5,871 nucleotides of DNA from Acidimicrobiales bacterium (GTDB lineage: Bacteria; Actinomycetota; Acidimicrobiia; Acidimicrobiales; Palsa-688). How positions within the stretch are numbered: the stretch's first letter is position 1; each line of letters opens with the position of its first letter. The stretch covers positions 1 to 5,871 of the forward strand of contig JASHVH010000144.1 of NCBI GenBank assembly GCA_030039575.1. Reading direction: 5' to 3'. The position numbers and the translations under genes are program-made. Under the pieces are notes generated by a model. The model saw only the letters and a list, made by a program, of their open reading frames with translations. It searched no databases and was not told the origin of the DNA. Positions 1 through 5,871 of this stretch are shown in pieces.

Positions 1-174
1 CGGGTCGGAGCGCACCTCCTCGACGGTCCGGTCCATCCCGGGCCAGGCGGGGGCTAGCACCGTGTAGCCCCTGCTGCTGTAGCGCGAAACCCAATGCTCC
101 CAGCACAGGGGTGTCATCCATAACCCATGGATCAACACGATGGTGTCGGTTGGCCGAGTACCGACCGGGTTCAT
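1..174 (-). CDS. Alpha/beta-hydrolase-fold enzyme, N-terminal 58 residues only (runs off the left edge)
   Basis: Seen: an ATG at 174-172 opens a frame that stays open for 58 codons to the window edge, preceded by a strong Shine-Dalgarno sequence (179-185). The translation begins MNPVGTRPTDTIVLIHGLWM, then reads TPLCWEHWVSRY and GYTVLAPAWPGMD. The hydrophobic strand TIVLIHG (residues 11-17) followed by HGLW (16-19) is the beta-strand and oxyanion-hole HG motif of the alpha/beta hydrolase fold, and GYTVLAPAWPG (36-46) is the next strand and loop, as in many actinobacterial hydrolases annotated only to superfamily level. The catalytic serine elbow, acid and histidine would lie outside the window, so activity and substrate cannot be given. 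There is no signal peptide; it is likely cytosolic. Members of the superfamily are usually about 250-300 residues, so roughly four fifths of the gene is missing. It lies on the same strand as the two regulators, 186 nt downstream of the nearer one, and may be co-transcribed with them or have its own promoter. Codon 18 is a rare TTA leucine. Confidence 0.85.
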   Translation of the reverse strand, partial: MNPVGTRPTDTIVLIHGLWMTPLCWEHWVSRYSSRGYTVLAPAWPGMDRTVEEVRSDP

Positions 175-178
175 ATCC

Positions 179-185
179 CCTCCTC
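179..185 (-). promoter_or_regulatory. Strong Shine-Dalgarno sequence of the hydrolase gene
   Basis: On the minus strand GAGGAGG ends four bases before the ATG at 174, and the G run continues to within two bases of it. This is a near-perfect anti-16S match. It decides the hydrolase start and argues that the short frame at the left edge is a real gene. The downstream regulator gene, by contrast, has almost no usable ribosome-binding site. Confidence 0.7.
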
Positions 186-227
186 GTCGATAAGAGATCT
201 GTCGTGGTCGTGAACGAGATGACGCGG

Positions 228-254
228 GGCCCAGTGATCGTGCGTCCTGGGGCC
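228..254 (-). other. Imperfect hairpin in the gap between regulator and hydrolase
   Basis: GGCCCAG (228-234) can pair with CTGGGGCC (247-254) through seven base pairs if one G is bulged, leaving a 12-base loop. No T run follows on either strand, so it is not a typical intrinsic terminator. It could be a partial attenuator, an RNA-stabilising structure in the hydrolase leader, or chance pairing in GC-rich DNA. No better terminator-like structure was found after the regulator's stop codon. Confidence 0.2.
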
Positions 255-275
255 GGTGCCACAAGCCGTTTTCTT

Positions 276-304
276 TGGCTATTGGGATCCTCGTCGTTTG
301 TCAG
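276..304 (-). promoter_or_regulatory. Weak candidate promoter for the hydrolase
   Basis: Reading the minus strand, CTGACA (304-299) matches the -35 consensus TTGACA at five of six bases. It is followed after 17 bases by TAGCCA (281-276), a poor -10 element that lacks the conserved final T. Transcription would start near 269 and give a leader of about 95 nt containing the hairpin at 228-254. The surrounding stretch is locally more AT-rich than the genes. The -10 match is weak enough that this may be chance, and read-through from the regulators is equally possible. Confidence 0.2.
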
Positions 305-360
305 GGGCGACGCATCCGCATGGTGACCTAATTCAGCGAGCCTGGTAAACGGGTGAAACG

Positions 361-3150
361 TTAGGTCTCTGGAGAGGTGGTCGGCCTTGACCGGGCCAGC
401 GCCACGGCAAGCTCGGCCCTGGACGTGATGCCGAGCTTCGGGAACAGCCTGTAGAGGTGTGACGCGACGGTACGACGGGAAAGGAACAGTTGCTCGCCGA
501 TCTGGCGGTTTGTCAACCCCGTGGCCGCGAGTTCTGCAACCTGCACTTCCTGGGAAGTCAATCGTGCGAGTGGGGGCGCCGCCTCAGTCGGCTGGGTGGC
601 CTCACCCGAAGCGCGGAGCTGTTCGCGCGCTCGAGCCGCCCATGGAGCAGCCCCCAGCGCCTCGAACGATTCGCGCGCCAGGCGCAGCGATTGGCGAGAA
701 TCGGCCATACGGTGCTTGCGGCGGAGCCACTCTCCGTAGGCGAGCTGCAGACGGGCCCGAAAAAAAGGCCGTCGTGTCTCGTCCGACGCGAGGGCTTCAA
801 GGAAGGCGTCCTCGGCGTCGGCGTCGGCACTTAGCAGCGGCCGGGAGTAGAGCAGCCCAAGCCGCAAGACTATGGCAGGGGTCTGGAGGGCCAGGTTCTC
901 GCACTCTGCTACCACCTCCGTTGCTCGTTCACGATGCCCGGTGCGAACGGCCGCTTCGACGAGGTAGCCGAGGGCACCGTGACGCTCGGCGCGGTGGTAG
1001 GCCGGGTCCGCGGGGTCGAACACCCGGGCCAGCTGCCGGTAAGCGTCGTCATAGGCCCCGCGTCCCAGAGCAGTGATACCCCGGGCGATCTGGAGGACGC
1101 AAAGGATATTGCTGAGCCCGCTCGGCAAAGCGGCCGCCTCGACCTCGCAGGAGAGCCTGTCGGCCAGGTCGTGATCGCCGCGAATGCCCGCGGCCGCGGA
1201 CTCTGCCGCTTTGGCACCGGCTGCCCACAACGGTTGGCCGGTCTCGGCGCCCATGCGGGCGGCCTCGCTGGCCATGGTGTCGATCCGGCTCCAACTGCCG
1301 AGCTGGATGGTGCTCCAAGCCTGCATAGCCAGGACACGGGCGAGCAGGCCCAATCGTCCCTGGGCTCGCATAGCTGTGGCCGCGCCGGCCAACAACTGGA
1401 CCGCGAGCTGCGACTCCCCGATGGTGTGAGCCGAAAGGCCCCGAAGGCACGCGAGAGTAGGGTCGTCATCGGCGGTGACCGTGATGTCGGCCAGACGGTC
1501 CGCAACTGTCGCGCAGTACTTAACCGGAGACGCCACGGCGAGCACGGCGAGCAGACGGGGGTCGTCCTTTTCGGCTCCCAGGCTTTCGGCGGTCGCGGTT
1601 ATGCGATCGGTCACCGAGTCGTCCATCGGGGCCCACCACGACCTCCACGCCGCACCGAGCAACAGGTCAAGGGCGAGTCGCACGTCTCCGTCCGACGCGC
1701 ACGTTTTGGCGTCTGCTACCAGTCCAAGTGCCCGAGCGCTGTCACCCGGGACCCCGTCGTCGAAGCGGTCGCGGGCCCAAGCCGCCCGGGCCTTCGCTTT
1801 GCGGGTTAGTGGTTCGTCGCTTACCCGGGCCAGCAGCCGGCCAACGATGTCCGCCCGTCCAAGCTCTACGGCGAGGTCGGCGGCTCGTAGCAGGCGGTCG
1901 ACCCGTCGCTCGGGTTCGGCGGTAAGGATGGCGGCCCTCTCTAGGCCAGTCACGGCCGCGGCGACGGCCCCTCGGCTTTCGGCTCGGTCGGCTACCGACT
2001 CCAGGTCTTGAGCCACGTTGTCGTCTGGGCCAAGCGCCGCGCTGGCGCGGTGCCAGGCGACCCGGTCAGGCTCGGCTATGGTCTCCGCCAACGCCGAGTG
2101 GACCAACCGTCGTTGCTCGTCGGTAGCCGATTGGTATATGGCCGAGCGGACCAGGGGGTGACGGAAACGGACAAGGAGATCCTCGACGCTGAGCAGACGG
2201 GCCTCGATGGCAGGCGTGACGGCCTCCTCGCTGACGGCGGCGCCCAGGTAGGCGCTCGTGGCTGAAAGCACTTCGGCCAGGACCGGGCCGTCGTCTGCCG
2301 CCGCCACCAGCAACGCTGATCTCGTCATGGCCGGGAGGTCGCGTACTCGAGCCAGGAACGTGCTTTCCAAACGTTCCGTCAGTTCCGGACTGCTTGAGTC
2401 GCCTAGAAAGCTGAACTGACCGGTGGCCGCCGCCGCCGCGAACTCGATCAACGCCAGCGGGTTGCCCCCTCCTTCAGCCAAGACGCGGCGGCGATCGGCC
2501 GGCGCCAGGCCCGGGGCGCAGGTGTCGAGCAAGTCCGCCGCCGCGTGAGTGTCGAGCTCGTCGATGGTTAGGTCGACCAAACCGGCGTCGAGCAGTGCGC
2601 TCTCGTAACCATCGGTGATAGCGACCACCATCACCACTGGCTCCGCCCGTAGTCTGCGGGCGACGAAGGCTAGGACTTCGGAGGTGCCCGGGTCGAGCCA
2701 CTGGGCGTCGTCAACGGCGATGACCAGACGCGAACCGGAAGCGCGATCAGTTAGCAAGTTCAAAACGGCCAGCGCGATGAGGAAAAGGTCGGGGGCCGAC
2801 CCCCGCTCGACACCGACAGCGCCGAGCAGCGCGGCCCGCTGAGGTGCGGGCAGCTGAAGGTAGCTGCCAAGAAGGGGCTGAAGCAGTTTCTCCAAACCGG
2901 AGAAGGCCATATCCGCCTCGCCTCGGGTGCCGGCAGTTCGGATTACGAGCAGGTGGCGGTCCGTGGCTCGTCGTTGCACTTCCGCGAGCAAGGCCGACTT
3001 CCCGACCCCGGGAGCCCCGTGGAGGACAAACCCGCCCCCTCCCGGCTCCCCGGGGTCGAGCAACCCGGAGATAACTTCGAGCTCGCCGTGGCGGCCAACC
3101 AGCCCCGCGTCGAAGGTCGCGGGCTGATGGCCGTCAGTAAGTTCGGCCAT
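361..3150 (-). CDS. LAL-family LuxR transcriptional regulator (STAND-type ATPase), complete, 929 residues
   Basis: Predicted cytoplasmic ATP-dependent transcription factor of the MalT-like LAL class. In that family, inducer and ATP binding drive multimerisation and DNA binding; the inducer here is unknown. Seen: a start module LVGRHGELEVISGLL (17-31); Walker A GAPGVGKS (45-52); Walker B with the LAL signature VIAVDDAQWLD (143-153); the STAND GNP motif in GGGNPLALIE (227-236); a winged-helix-like FRHPLVRSAIY (329-339); a long Ala/Leu-rich helical, TPR-like region (about 385-845) with FDPADPAYH (711-719); a Pro/Ala-rich linker (about 848-862); and a LuxR helix-turn-helix (864-918) containing GLTNRQIGEQLFLSRRTV. 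The length is typical of LALs. The ATG is certain because an in-frame stop at 3165-3163 lies just upstream with no other start between. Odd points: T179 replaces the arginine found at the matching place in the upstream paralogue; a T7 run encodes P795-F797; no well-spaced Shine-Dalgarno sequence precedes the ATG. It overlaps the upstream paralogue by 17 bp and ends with TAA. Confidence 0.95.
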   Translation of the reverse strand: MAELTDGHQPATFDAGLVGRHGELEVISGLLDPGEPGGGGFVLHGAPGVGKSALLAEVQRRATDRHLLVIRTAGTRGEADMAFSGLEKLLQPLLGSYLQLPAPQRAALLGAVGVERGSAPDLFLIALAVLNLLTDRASGSRLVIAVDDAQWLDPGTSEVLAFVARRLRAEPVVMVVAITDGYESALLDAGLVDLTIDELDTHAAADLLDTCAPGLAPADRRRVLAEGGGNPLALIEFAAAAATGQFSFLGDSSSPELTERLESTFLARVRDLPAMTRSALLVAAADDGPVLAEVLSATSAYLGAAVSEEAVTPAIEARLLSVEDLLVRFRHPLVRSAIYQSATDEQRRLVHSALAETIAEPDRVAWHRASAALGPDDNVAQDLESVADRAESRGAVAAAVTGLERAAILTAEPERRVDRLLRAADLAVELGRADIVGRLLARVSDEPLTRKAKARAAWARDRFDDGVPGDSARALGLVADAKTCASDGDVRLALDLLLGAAWRSWWAPMDDSVTDRITATAESLGAEKDDPRLLAVLAVASPVKYCATVADRLADITVTADDDPTLACLRGLSAHTIGESQLAVQLLAGAATAMRAQGRLGLLARVLAMQAWSTIQLGSWSRIDTMASEAARMGAETGQPLWAAGAKAAESAAAGIRGDHDLADRLSCEVEAAALPSGLSNILCVLQIARGITALGRGAYDDAYRQLARVFDPADPAYHRAERHGALGYLVEAAVRTGHRERATEVVAECENLALQTPAIVLRLGLLYSRPLLSADADAEDAFLEALASDETRRPFFRARLQLAYGEWLRRKHRMADSRQSLRLARESFEALGAAPWAARAREQLRASGEATQPTEAAPPLARLTSQEVQVAELAATGLTNRQIGEQLFLSRRTVASHLYRLFPKLGITSRAELAVALARSRPTTSPET
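760..766 (-). repeat. T7 homopolymer inside the downstream regulator gene
   Basis: The coding strand reads CC followed by seven T and then CGG, encoding Pro-Phe-Phe-Arg (residues 795-798) with two TTT codons, unusual in such GC-rich DNA. Losing one T would shift translation into a frame ending at the TGA at 560-558; gaining one would end at the TGA at 604-602. Either product would lack the helix-turn-helix. The upstream paralogue has WPFMRAR at this place without a homopolymer. Slippage is only an inference; the tract may be silent. Confidence 0.6.
3134..3150 (-). other. 17-bp overlap of the two regulator genes (translational coupling)
   Basis: The ATG of the downstream regulator (3150-3148) lies in a different frame inside the last codons of the upstream one, whose TGA is at 3136-3134. 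The only purine-rich stretch before the ATG is GGGA, which touches the start codon directly and is therefore badly spaced for ribosome binding. A ribosome ending translation of the upstream gene would stop about a dozen bases past the ATG, a geometry suited to re-initiation. This implies that synthesis of the second protein depends on translation of the first. Confidence 0.75.
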
Positions 3151-5871
3151 TCCCGTTCGTGCTCAGGGCGTCGGCTAACTGGGACCGGGAGGTGATGGTC
3201 AGTTTCGGGAACAACCTGTAGAGATGCGTGGAAACGGTCCGTGGCGATAAGTAGAGCTCCTGCGCGATCTCTCGGTTGGACAACCCTCGGGCGGCCAGGA
3301 CGGCTATCTGCATTTCCTGCGCCGTCAACTGGTCGATCGCCCGTGGCACAGTCGGGCCGACCTGATCACCAGAAGCGGCGAGTTCGCGCCTGGCTCTGTC
3401 TGTCCACGGGTGCGCGCCGAATGCGGCAAAGGTATGACGGGCCGCCCGCAATGGGGCCCGGCTCTCGGCGATCCGCCGCTGCCGTCGCAGCCACACGCCG
3501 TACGAAAGCTGAGCGCGAGCGCGCATGAACGGCCAGTCGACGAGCGCCGTCAGGGCCTTCTGGTAGAGCGGCTCAGCCTCGTCGTCGTCCGCCAGGATGG
3601 CTTGCGAGTACAGCATGCCGAGCTGGAGGCCGGGAGAAGACGTGGCCGTCGCCAGCGCGTTCAGGTCGGCCAACGTGGTGCGGACCTGGTCCTGGCGGCC
3701 CGTCTGGAGCGCAGCGTCGGCCAGAAAACCGATCCCCATGAGCTGGCTGCTTTGGTGGAACGCCGGGTCAGCCGGGTCGAACATCCGCCTTAGGTGGCTT
3801 AGAGCTTCGGCTTGTCGCCCGTCACCGAGAGCGCTCACGCCTCGAGCGAGGCACCCCATGCTGTTCAATGCGGTCAAACGGCCAGGTACGCTGACCTGTT
3901 CGGCCCGCCTTACGAGCTGCTCCGTTTGACTGGTGTCGCCCCGCAGACCGGCCAGCAGCGCCAGACCGAGCTCGGCCGCGGCGGACCACATGGGCTGCTT
4001 GGTCTCCTGGGCCAGACGGGCGCCCTCCTCGGCCCAAGCAGCCGCCGTGGCCCACTCGCCTCTCTCGACTTGGTCCCATGACCCGATGGCCAAGGCATGA
4101 CACAGGAGCCGGAGCCGTCCCTGCGCCCGCAATCCCGACTGGACTGCTCCGAACAAGGAGGCCGCCAGCTCGAAAGCGCCCACGGCGTGGGCGGCCAACC
4201 CGGCCCAGCAGCCCGCTTCGAGGTCGTGCGCGGAGAGAGCGCCCAACTCGGTCAGGTGCGCTTCGGCCACTGCTCCTCGGTGGATAGGGGCGCAGAAAGC
4301 GACCGCAGCGACGGTCCGCGGATCGCCGGCAGACAACCGGCCGCTCTCGGCCAGGGCCAAGACCCGATCACGAACAGCATCGTCGGCTCCGCCCCACCAG
4401 TACCTCGATGCCGCGCACAGCAGCAGATCCGAAGCCAGTTCTTCATTTCCATCTTCTCGACAAGCCGCCGCGGTGGTGGCCAATGAGAGCACTTGCTTCG
4501 AGTCATTGGAAAGGGTCTCAGTGGCCCGCTCCCGGAGCCAGACGACCCGGGCTCGTTGGCTCGGGTTGGCCCCGGCCAGCTCCGCGGCGGCGACGAGCTT
4601 CTCGACCATCTCAGCCTGGCCCATTTCTATGGCCAGGTCGGATGCGCCCAGGAGCCTCGCGCACCTCGCCCGGCCGTCGACGCTGAGGGTGGCCGCCCGC
4701 TCCAACGCCCGGGCTGCCATCGTGAGCGCCCCGCGGCGGGCCAGGCGGGCGGCGAGCTCTTCGAGCTCGCTGGCGACCTGTTCTTCGGGACCGGTGCTTG
4801 CCTGTGCCCGATGCCAGGTCTGACGGTCGGGCTCGCTCGTCAACACCGCGCTCAGTGCGGCGTGTGCGGCTTTCCTCCGGGCCCCACCAGCGGCCTGGTA
4901 AATGGCCGAGCGCACCAACGGGTGGCGGAACCGCAGTTGGTTCCCGTCAAACCTGGCCAGATTGGCCGCGCTGGCCGGCTCCAGGGCGTCACGCCCTATA
5001 GGGCTGTTGGTTGCCTTGGAGGTGGCCGCCAATAACTCCCCCGCCGTGGCCTCGTCGTCGGCGGCAGCCACCAGAAGCAGCACCCGGGTGGCGTCAGGAA
5101 GCTTCGCCTCCTGATCGGCGAAGGCCCGCTCCAAGCGGAGAGTCAGTGGCACCGCCCCGGCCACGGGCGCCTCCACCGGAAGACCGGTCCTGACCACATG
5201 GGGCAGTTCGACGAGCGCCAGCGGGTTACCCGACGCCATCCGCACCACCCAGGATTTTTGTTCGGGGGTCAGCTGGACGCCAAGCCGGTCGAGCAAAAGC
5301 TCGGACGAGACGGGGGGCAATCCAGGCAGACGCAGGCTGGGCAGGCCGGCGTCATCGAATGGCCCTGAGAACCCGTCCCGCCAAGCGACGAGCAGGCCGA
5401 TCGGCTCGGTCTGGATCCGCCTGGCGATGAAGGCCAGCACCTCCAGGGTTGATTGATCGAGCCACTGCGCGTCTTCGACGACCAGCAGGACAGGCCTGCG
5501 CTCGGCCGTGCGAACGAGCAGGTTCAGGGCGGCCATGGCGATCATGAACGGGTCGGTGACCGACCACGCGGCCAGGCCAAGCGCCGCTGATAGCGCCTCT
5601 CGATGTTCAGAGGCCAGGTCGGGAAGGCCGGAGACGACGGGCCAGAGCAATTGGTGCAGCCCAGAGAAGCCCAGGGCAGCCTCGGGCTCTACGCCGGCGG
5701 TGTTGAGCACGGTCAGCCCTCGCGCCAAGGCTCGGTGCCTAGCCACCTCCAGCAGGGACGTCTTGCCGATCCCGGGTTCACCCCGAATGACCAGTGCATC
5801 GCCATGTTCGGCTAACCGGTTGACCAGCCGCTCGACCCTTGCCGTTTCCGGCTCATAGCCGACAAGGCTTG
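3134..5871 (-). CDS. LAL-family LuxR transcriptional regulator (STAND-type ATPase), 5' end cut by the window edge
   Basis: A second predicted cytoplasmic ATP-dependent LuxR regulator, paralogous to its downstream neighbour. The frame is open from 5869 to the TGA at 3134 (911 visible codons, numbered here from 5869). A GTG at 5746 could be mistaken for the start, but Walker A lies upstream of it, so the real start is beyond the edge, probably by only a few to some twenty codons. Seen: LVGYEPETARVERLV (2-16); Walker A GEPGIGKT (30-37, bases 5782-5759); Walker B VVEDAQWLD (130-138); AWRDG (162-166) with the expected arginine R164; SGNPLALVE (213-221); FRHPLVRSAIY (314-324); an Ala/Leu-rich TPR-like region (about 370-830) with FDPADPAFH (697-705); and a LuxR helix-turn-helix (848-902) containing GLSNREIAQELYLSPRTV. 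All ATPase motifs look intact. The visible length is close to the 929 residues of the paralogue. A rare TTA leucine codon is at 5815-5813. The inducer and target genes cannot be inferred. Its promoter lies outside the window. Confidence 0.95.
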   Translation of the reverse strand, partial: SLVGYEPETARVERLVNRLAEHGDALVIRGEPGIGKTSLLEVARHRALARGLTVLNTAGVEPEAALGFSGLHQLLWPVVSGLPDLASEHREALSAALGLAAWSVTDPFMIAMAALNLLVRTAERRPVLLVVEDAQWLDQSTLEVLAFIARRIQTEPIGLLVAWRDGFSGPFDDAGLPSLRLPGLPPVSSELLLDRLGVQLTPEQKSWVVRMASGNPLALVELPHVVRTGLPVEAPVAGAVPLTLRLERAFADQEAKLPDATRVLLLVAAADDEATAGELLAATSKATNSPIGRDALEPASAANLARFDGNQLRFRHPLVRSAIYQAAGGARRKAAHAALSAVLTSEPDRQTWHRAQASTGPEEQVASELEELAARLARRGALTMAARALERAATLSVDGRARCARLLGASDLAIEMGQAEMVEKLVAAAELAGANPSQRARVVWLRERATETLSNDSKQVLSLATTAAACREDGNEELASDLLLCAASRYWWGGADDAVRDRVLALAESGRLSAGDPRTVAAVAFCAPIHRGAVAEAHLTELGALSAHDLEAGCWAGLAAHAVGAFELAASLFGAVQSGLRAQGRLRLLCHALAIGSWDQVERGEWATAAAWAEEGARLAQETKQPMWSAAAELGLALLAGLRGDTSQTEQLVRRAEQVSVPGRLTALNSMGCLARGVSALGDGRQAEALSHLRRMFDPADPAFHQSSQLMGIGFLADAALQTGRQDQVRTTLADLNALATATSSPGLQLGMLYSQAILADDDEAEPLYQKALTALVDWPFMRARAQLSYGVWLRRQRRIAESRAPLRAARHTFAAFGAHPWTDRARRELAASGDQVGPTVPRAIDQLTAQEMQIAVLAARGLSNREIAQELYLSPRTVSTHLYRLFPKLTITSRSQLADALSTNGNGRTY

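Larger units (their letters stand above)
175..360. other. Intergenic gap between regulator stop and hydrolase start
   Basis: This is the only non-coding stretch in the window. Apart from the ribosome-binding site, the hairpin and the weak promoter candidate listed separately, I see no convincing terminator, operator palindrome or RNA gene. A plus-strand frame at 111-326 crosses it, but it is antisense to the hydrolase start, has no recognisable domain and is not supported. A 186-nt gap is long compared with the overlapping junction of the two regulators upstream, which makes a separate transcription start or regulatory site here reasonable, though not shown. Confidence 0.6.

Noticed and set aside
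228..254. Hairpin as an intrinsic terminator of the regulator operon
   Set aside because: The stem has a bulge, the loop is long and no T run follows on the transcribed strand, so I list it only as a possible structure.
111..326. Plus-strand frame of 71 residues over the left intergenic gap
   Set aside because: It is antisense to the hydrolase start, has no recognisable domain and low-complexity composition; the minus-strand hydrolase is far better supported.
558..830. Minus-strand 90-residue frame inside the downstream regulator gene as a separate gene
   Set aside because: It has no domain and is a shadow frame; it matters only as the frame that would be read after loss of one T in the T7 tract.
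459..2265. Several long plus-strand frames (for example 459-1076, 934-1809 and 1475-2011)
   Set aside because: They are rich in Arg, Pro, Gly and Ser, show no domains and lie opposite a regulator gene with clear motifs; such antisense frames are expected in GC-rich DNA.
3822..4103. Minus-strand frames of 93 and 62 residues inside the upstream regulator gene
   Set aside because: They are out-of-frame shadows of the regulator's coding sequence with arginine-rich, domain-free translations.
5744..5746. GTG at 5746 as the start of the upstream regulator
   Set aside because: The frame is open upstream to the window edge and encodes the Walker A motif GEPGIGKT at 5782-5759, which this class needs; the GTG is an internal valine codon.

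Overview
This GC-rich window is almost entirely coding on the minus strand. The dense reading-frame use and gene types (two very large LuxR-type regulators with P-loop ATPase domains, and an alpha/beta hydrolase of a type familiar from actinobacteria) point to a high-GC bacterium, most likely an actinomycete or another soil actinobacterium. The genus cannot be fixed from the sequence.

Layout in the direction of transcription (right to left): (1) 5871-3134, a LAL-family regulator (Large ATP-binding regulator of the LuxR family; STAND-type P-loop ATPase). Its extreme N-terminus lies beyond the right edge, but its Walker A motif is just inside the window. (2) 3150-361, a second, complete 929-residue LAL regulator. 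It is clearly paralogous to the first along its whole length, and its ATG overlaps the end of the upstream gene by 17 bp. (3) 360-175, a 186-nt gap holding a strong Shine-Dalgarno sequence next to the following gene, an imperfect hairpin and at best a weak promoter candidate. (4) 174-1, the first 58 codons of an alpha/beta-hydrolase-fold enzyme that runs off the left edge. This partial gene is easily missed because only its start is present.

The two regulators form a translationally coupled tandem pair and are probably made in similar amounts. Each has an N-terminal NTPase module (Walker A, Walker B, GNP motif), a long alpha-helical TPR-like sensor region and a C-terminal LuxR helix-turn-helix. 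Their helix-turn-helix domains are nearly the same (37 of 55 positions identical by hand alignment), so they may bind related operators. Their ATPase modules differ at one notable place: the arginine expected after the strand following Walker B is present in the upstream protein and is threonine in the downstream one. The effector and target genes are unknown; the hydrolase downstream is the only candidate target visible.

I see no RNA gene, mobile element, CRISPR array or phage feature. The window looks like an ordinary regulatory locus with a few points worth checking, not a clearly new system.
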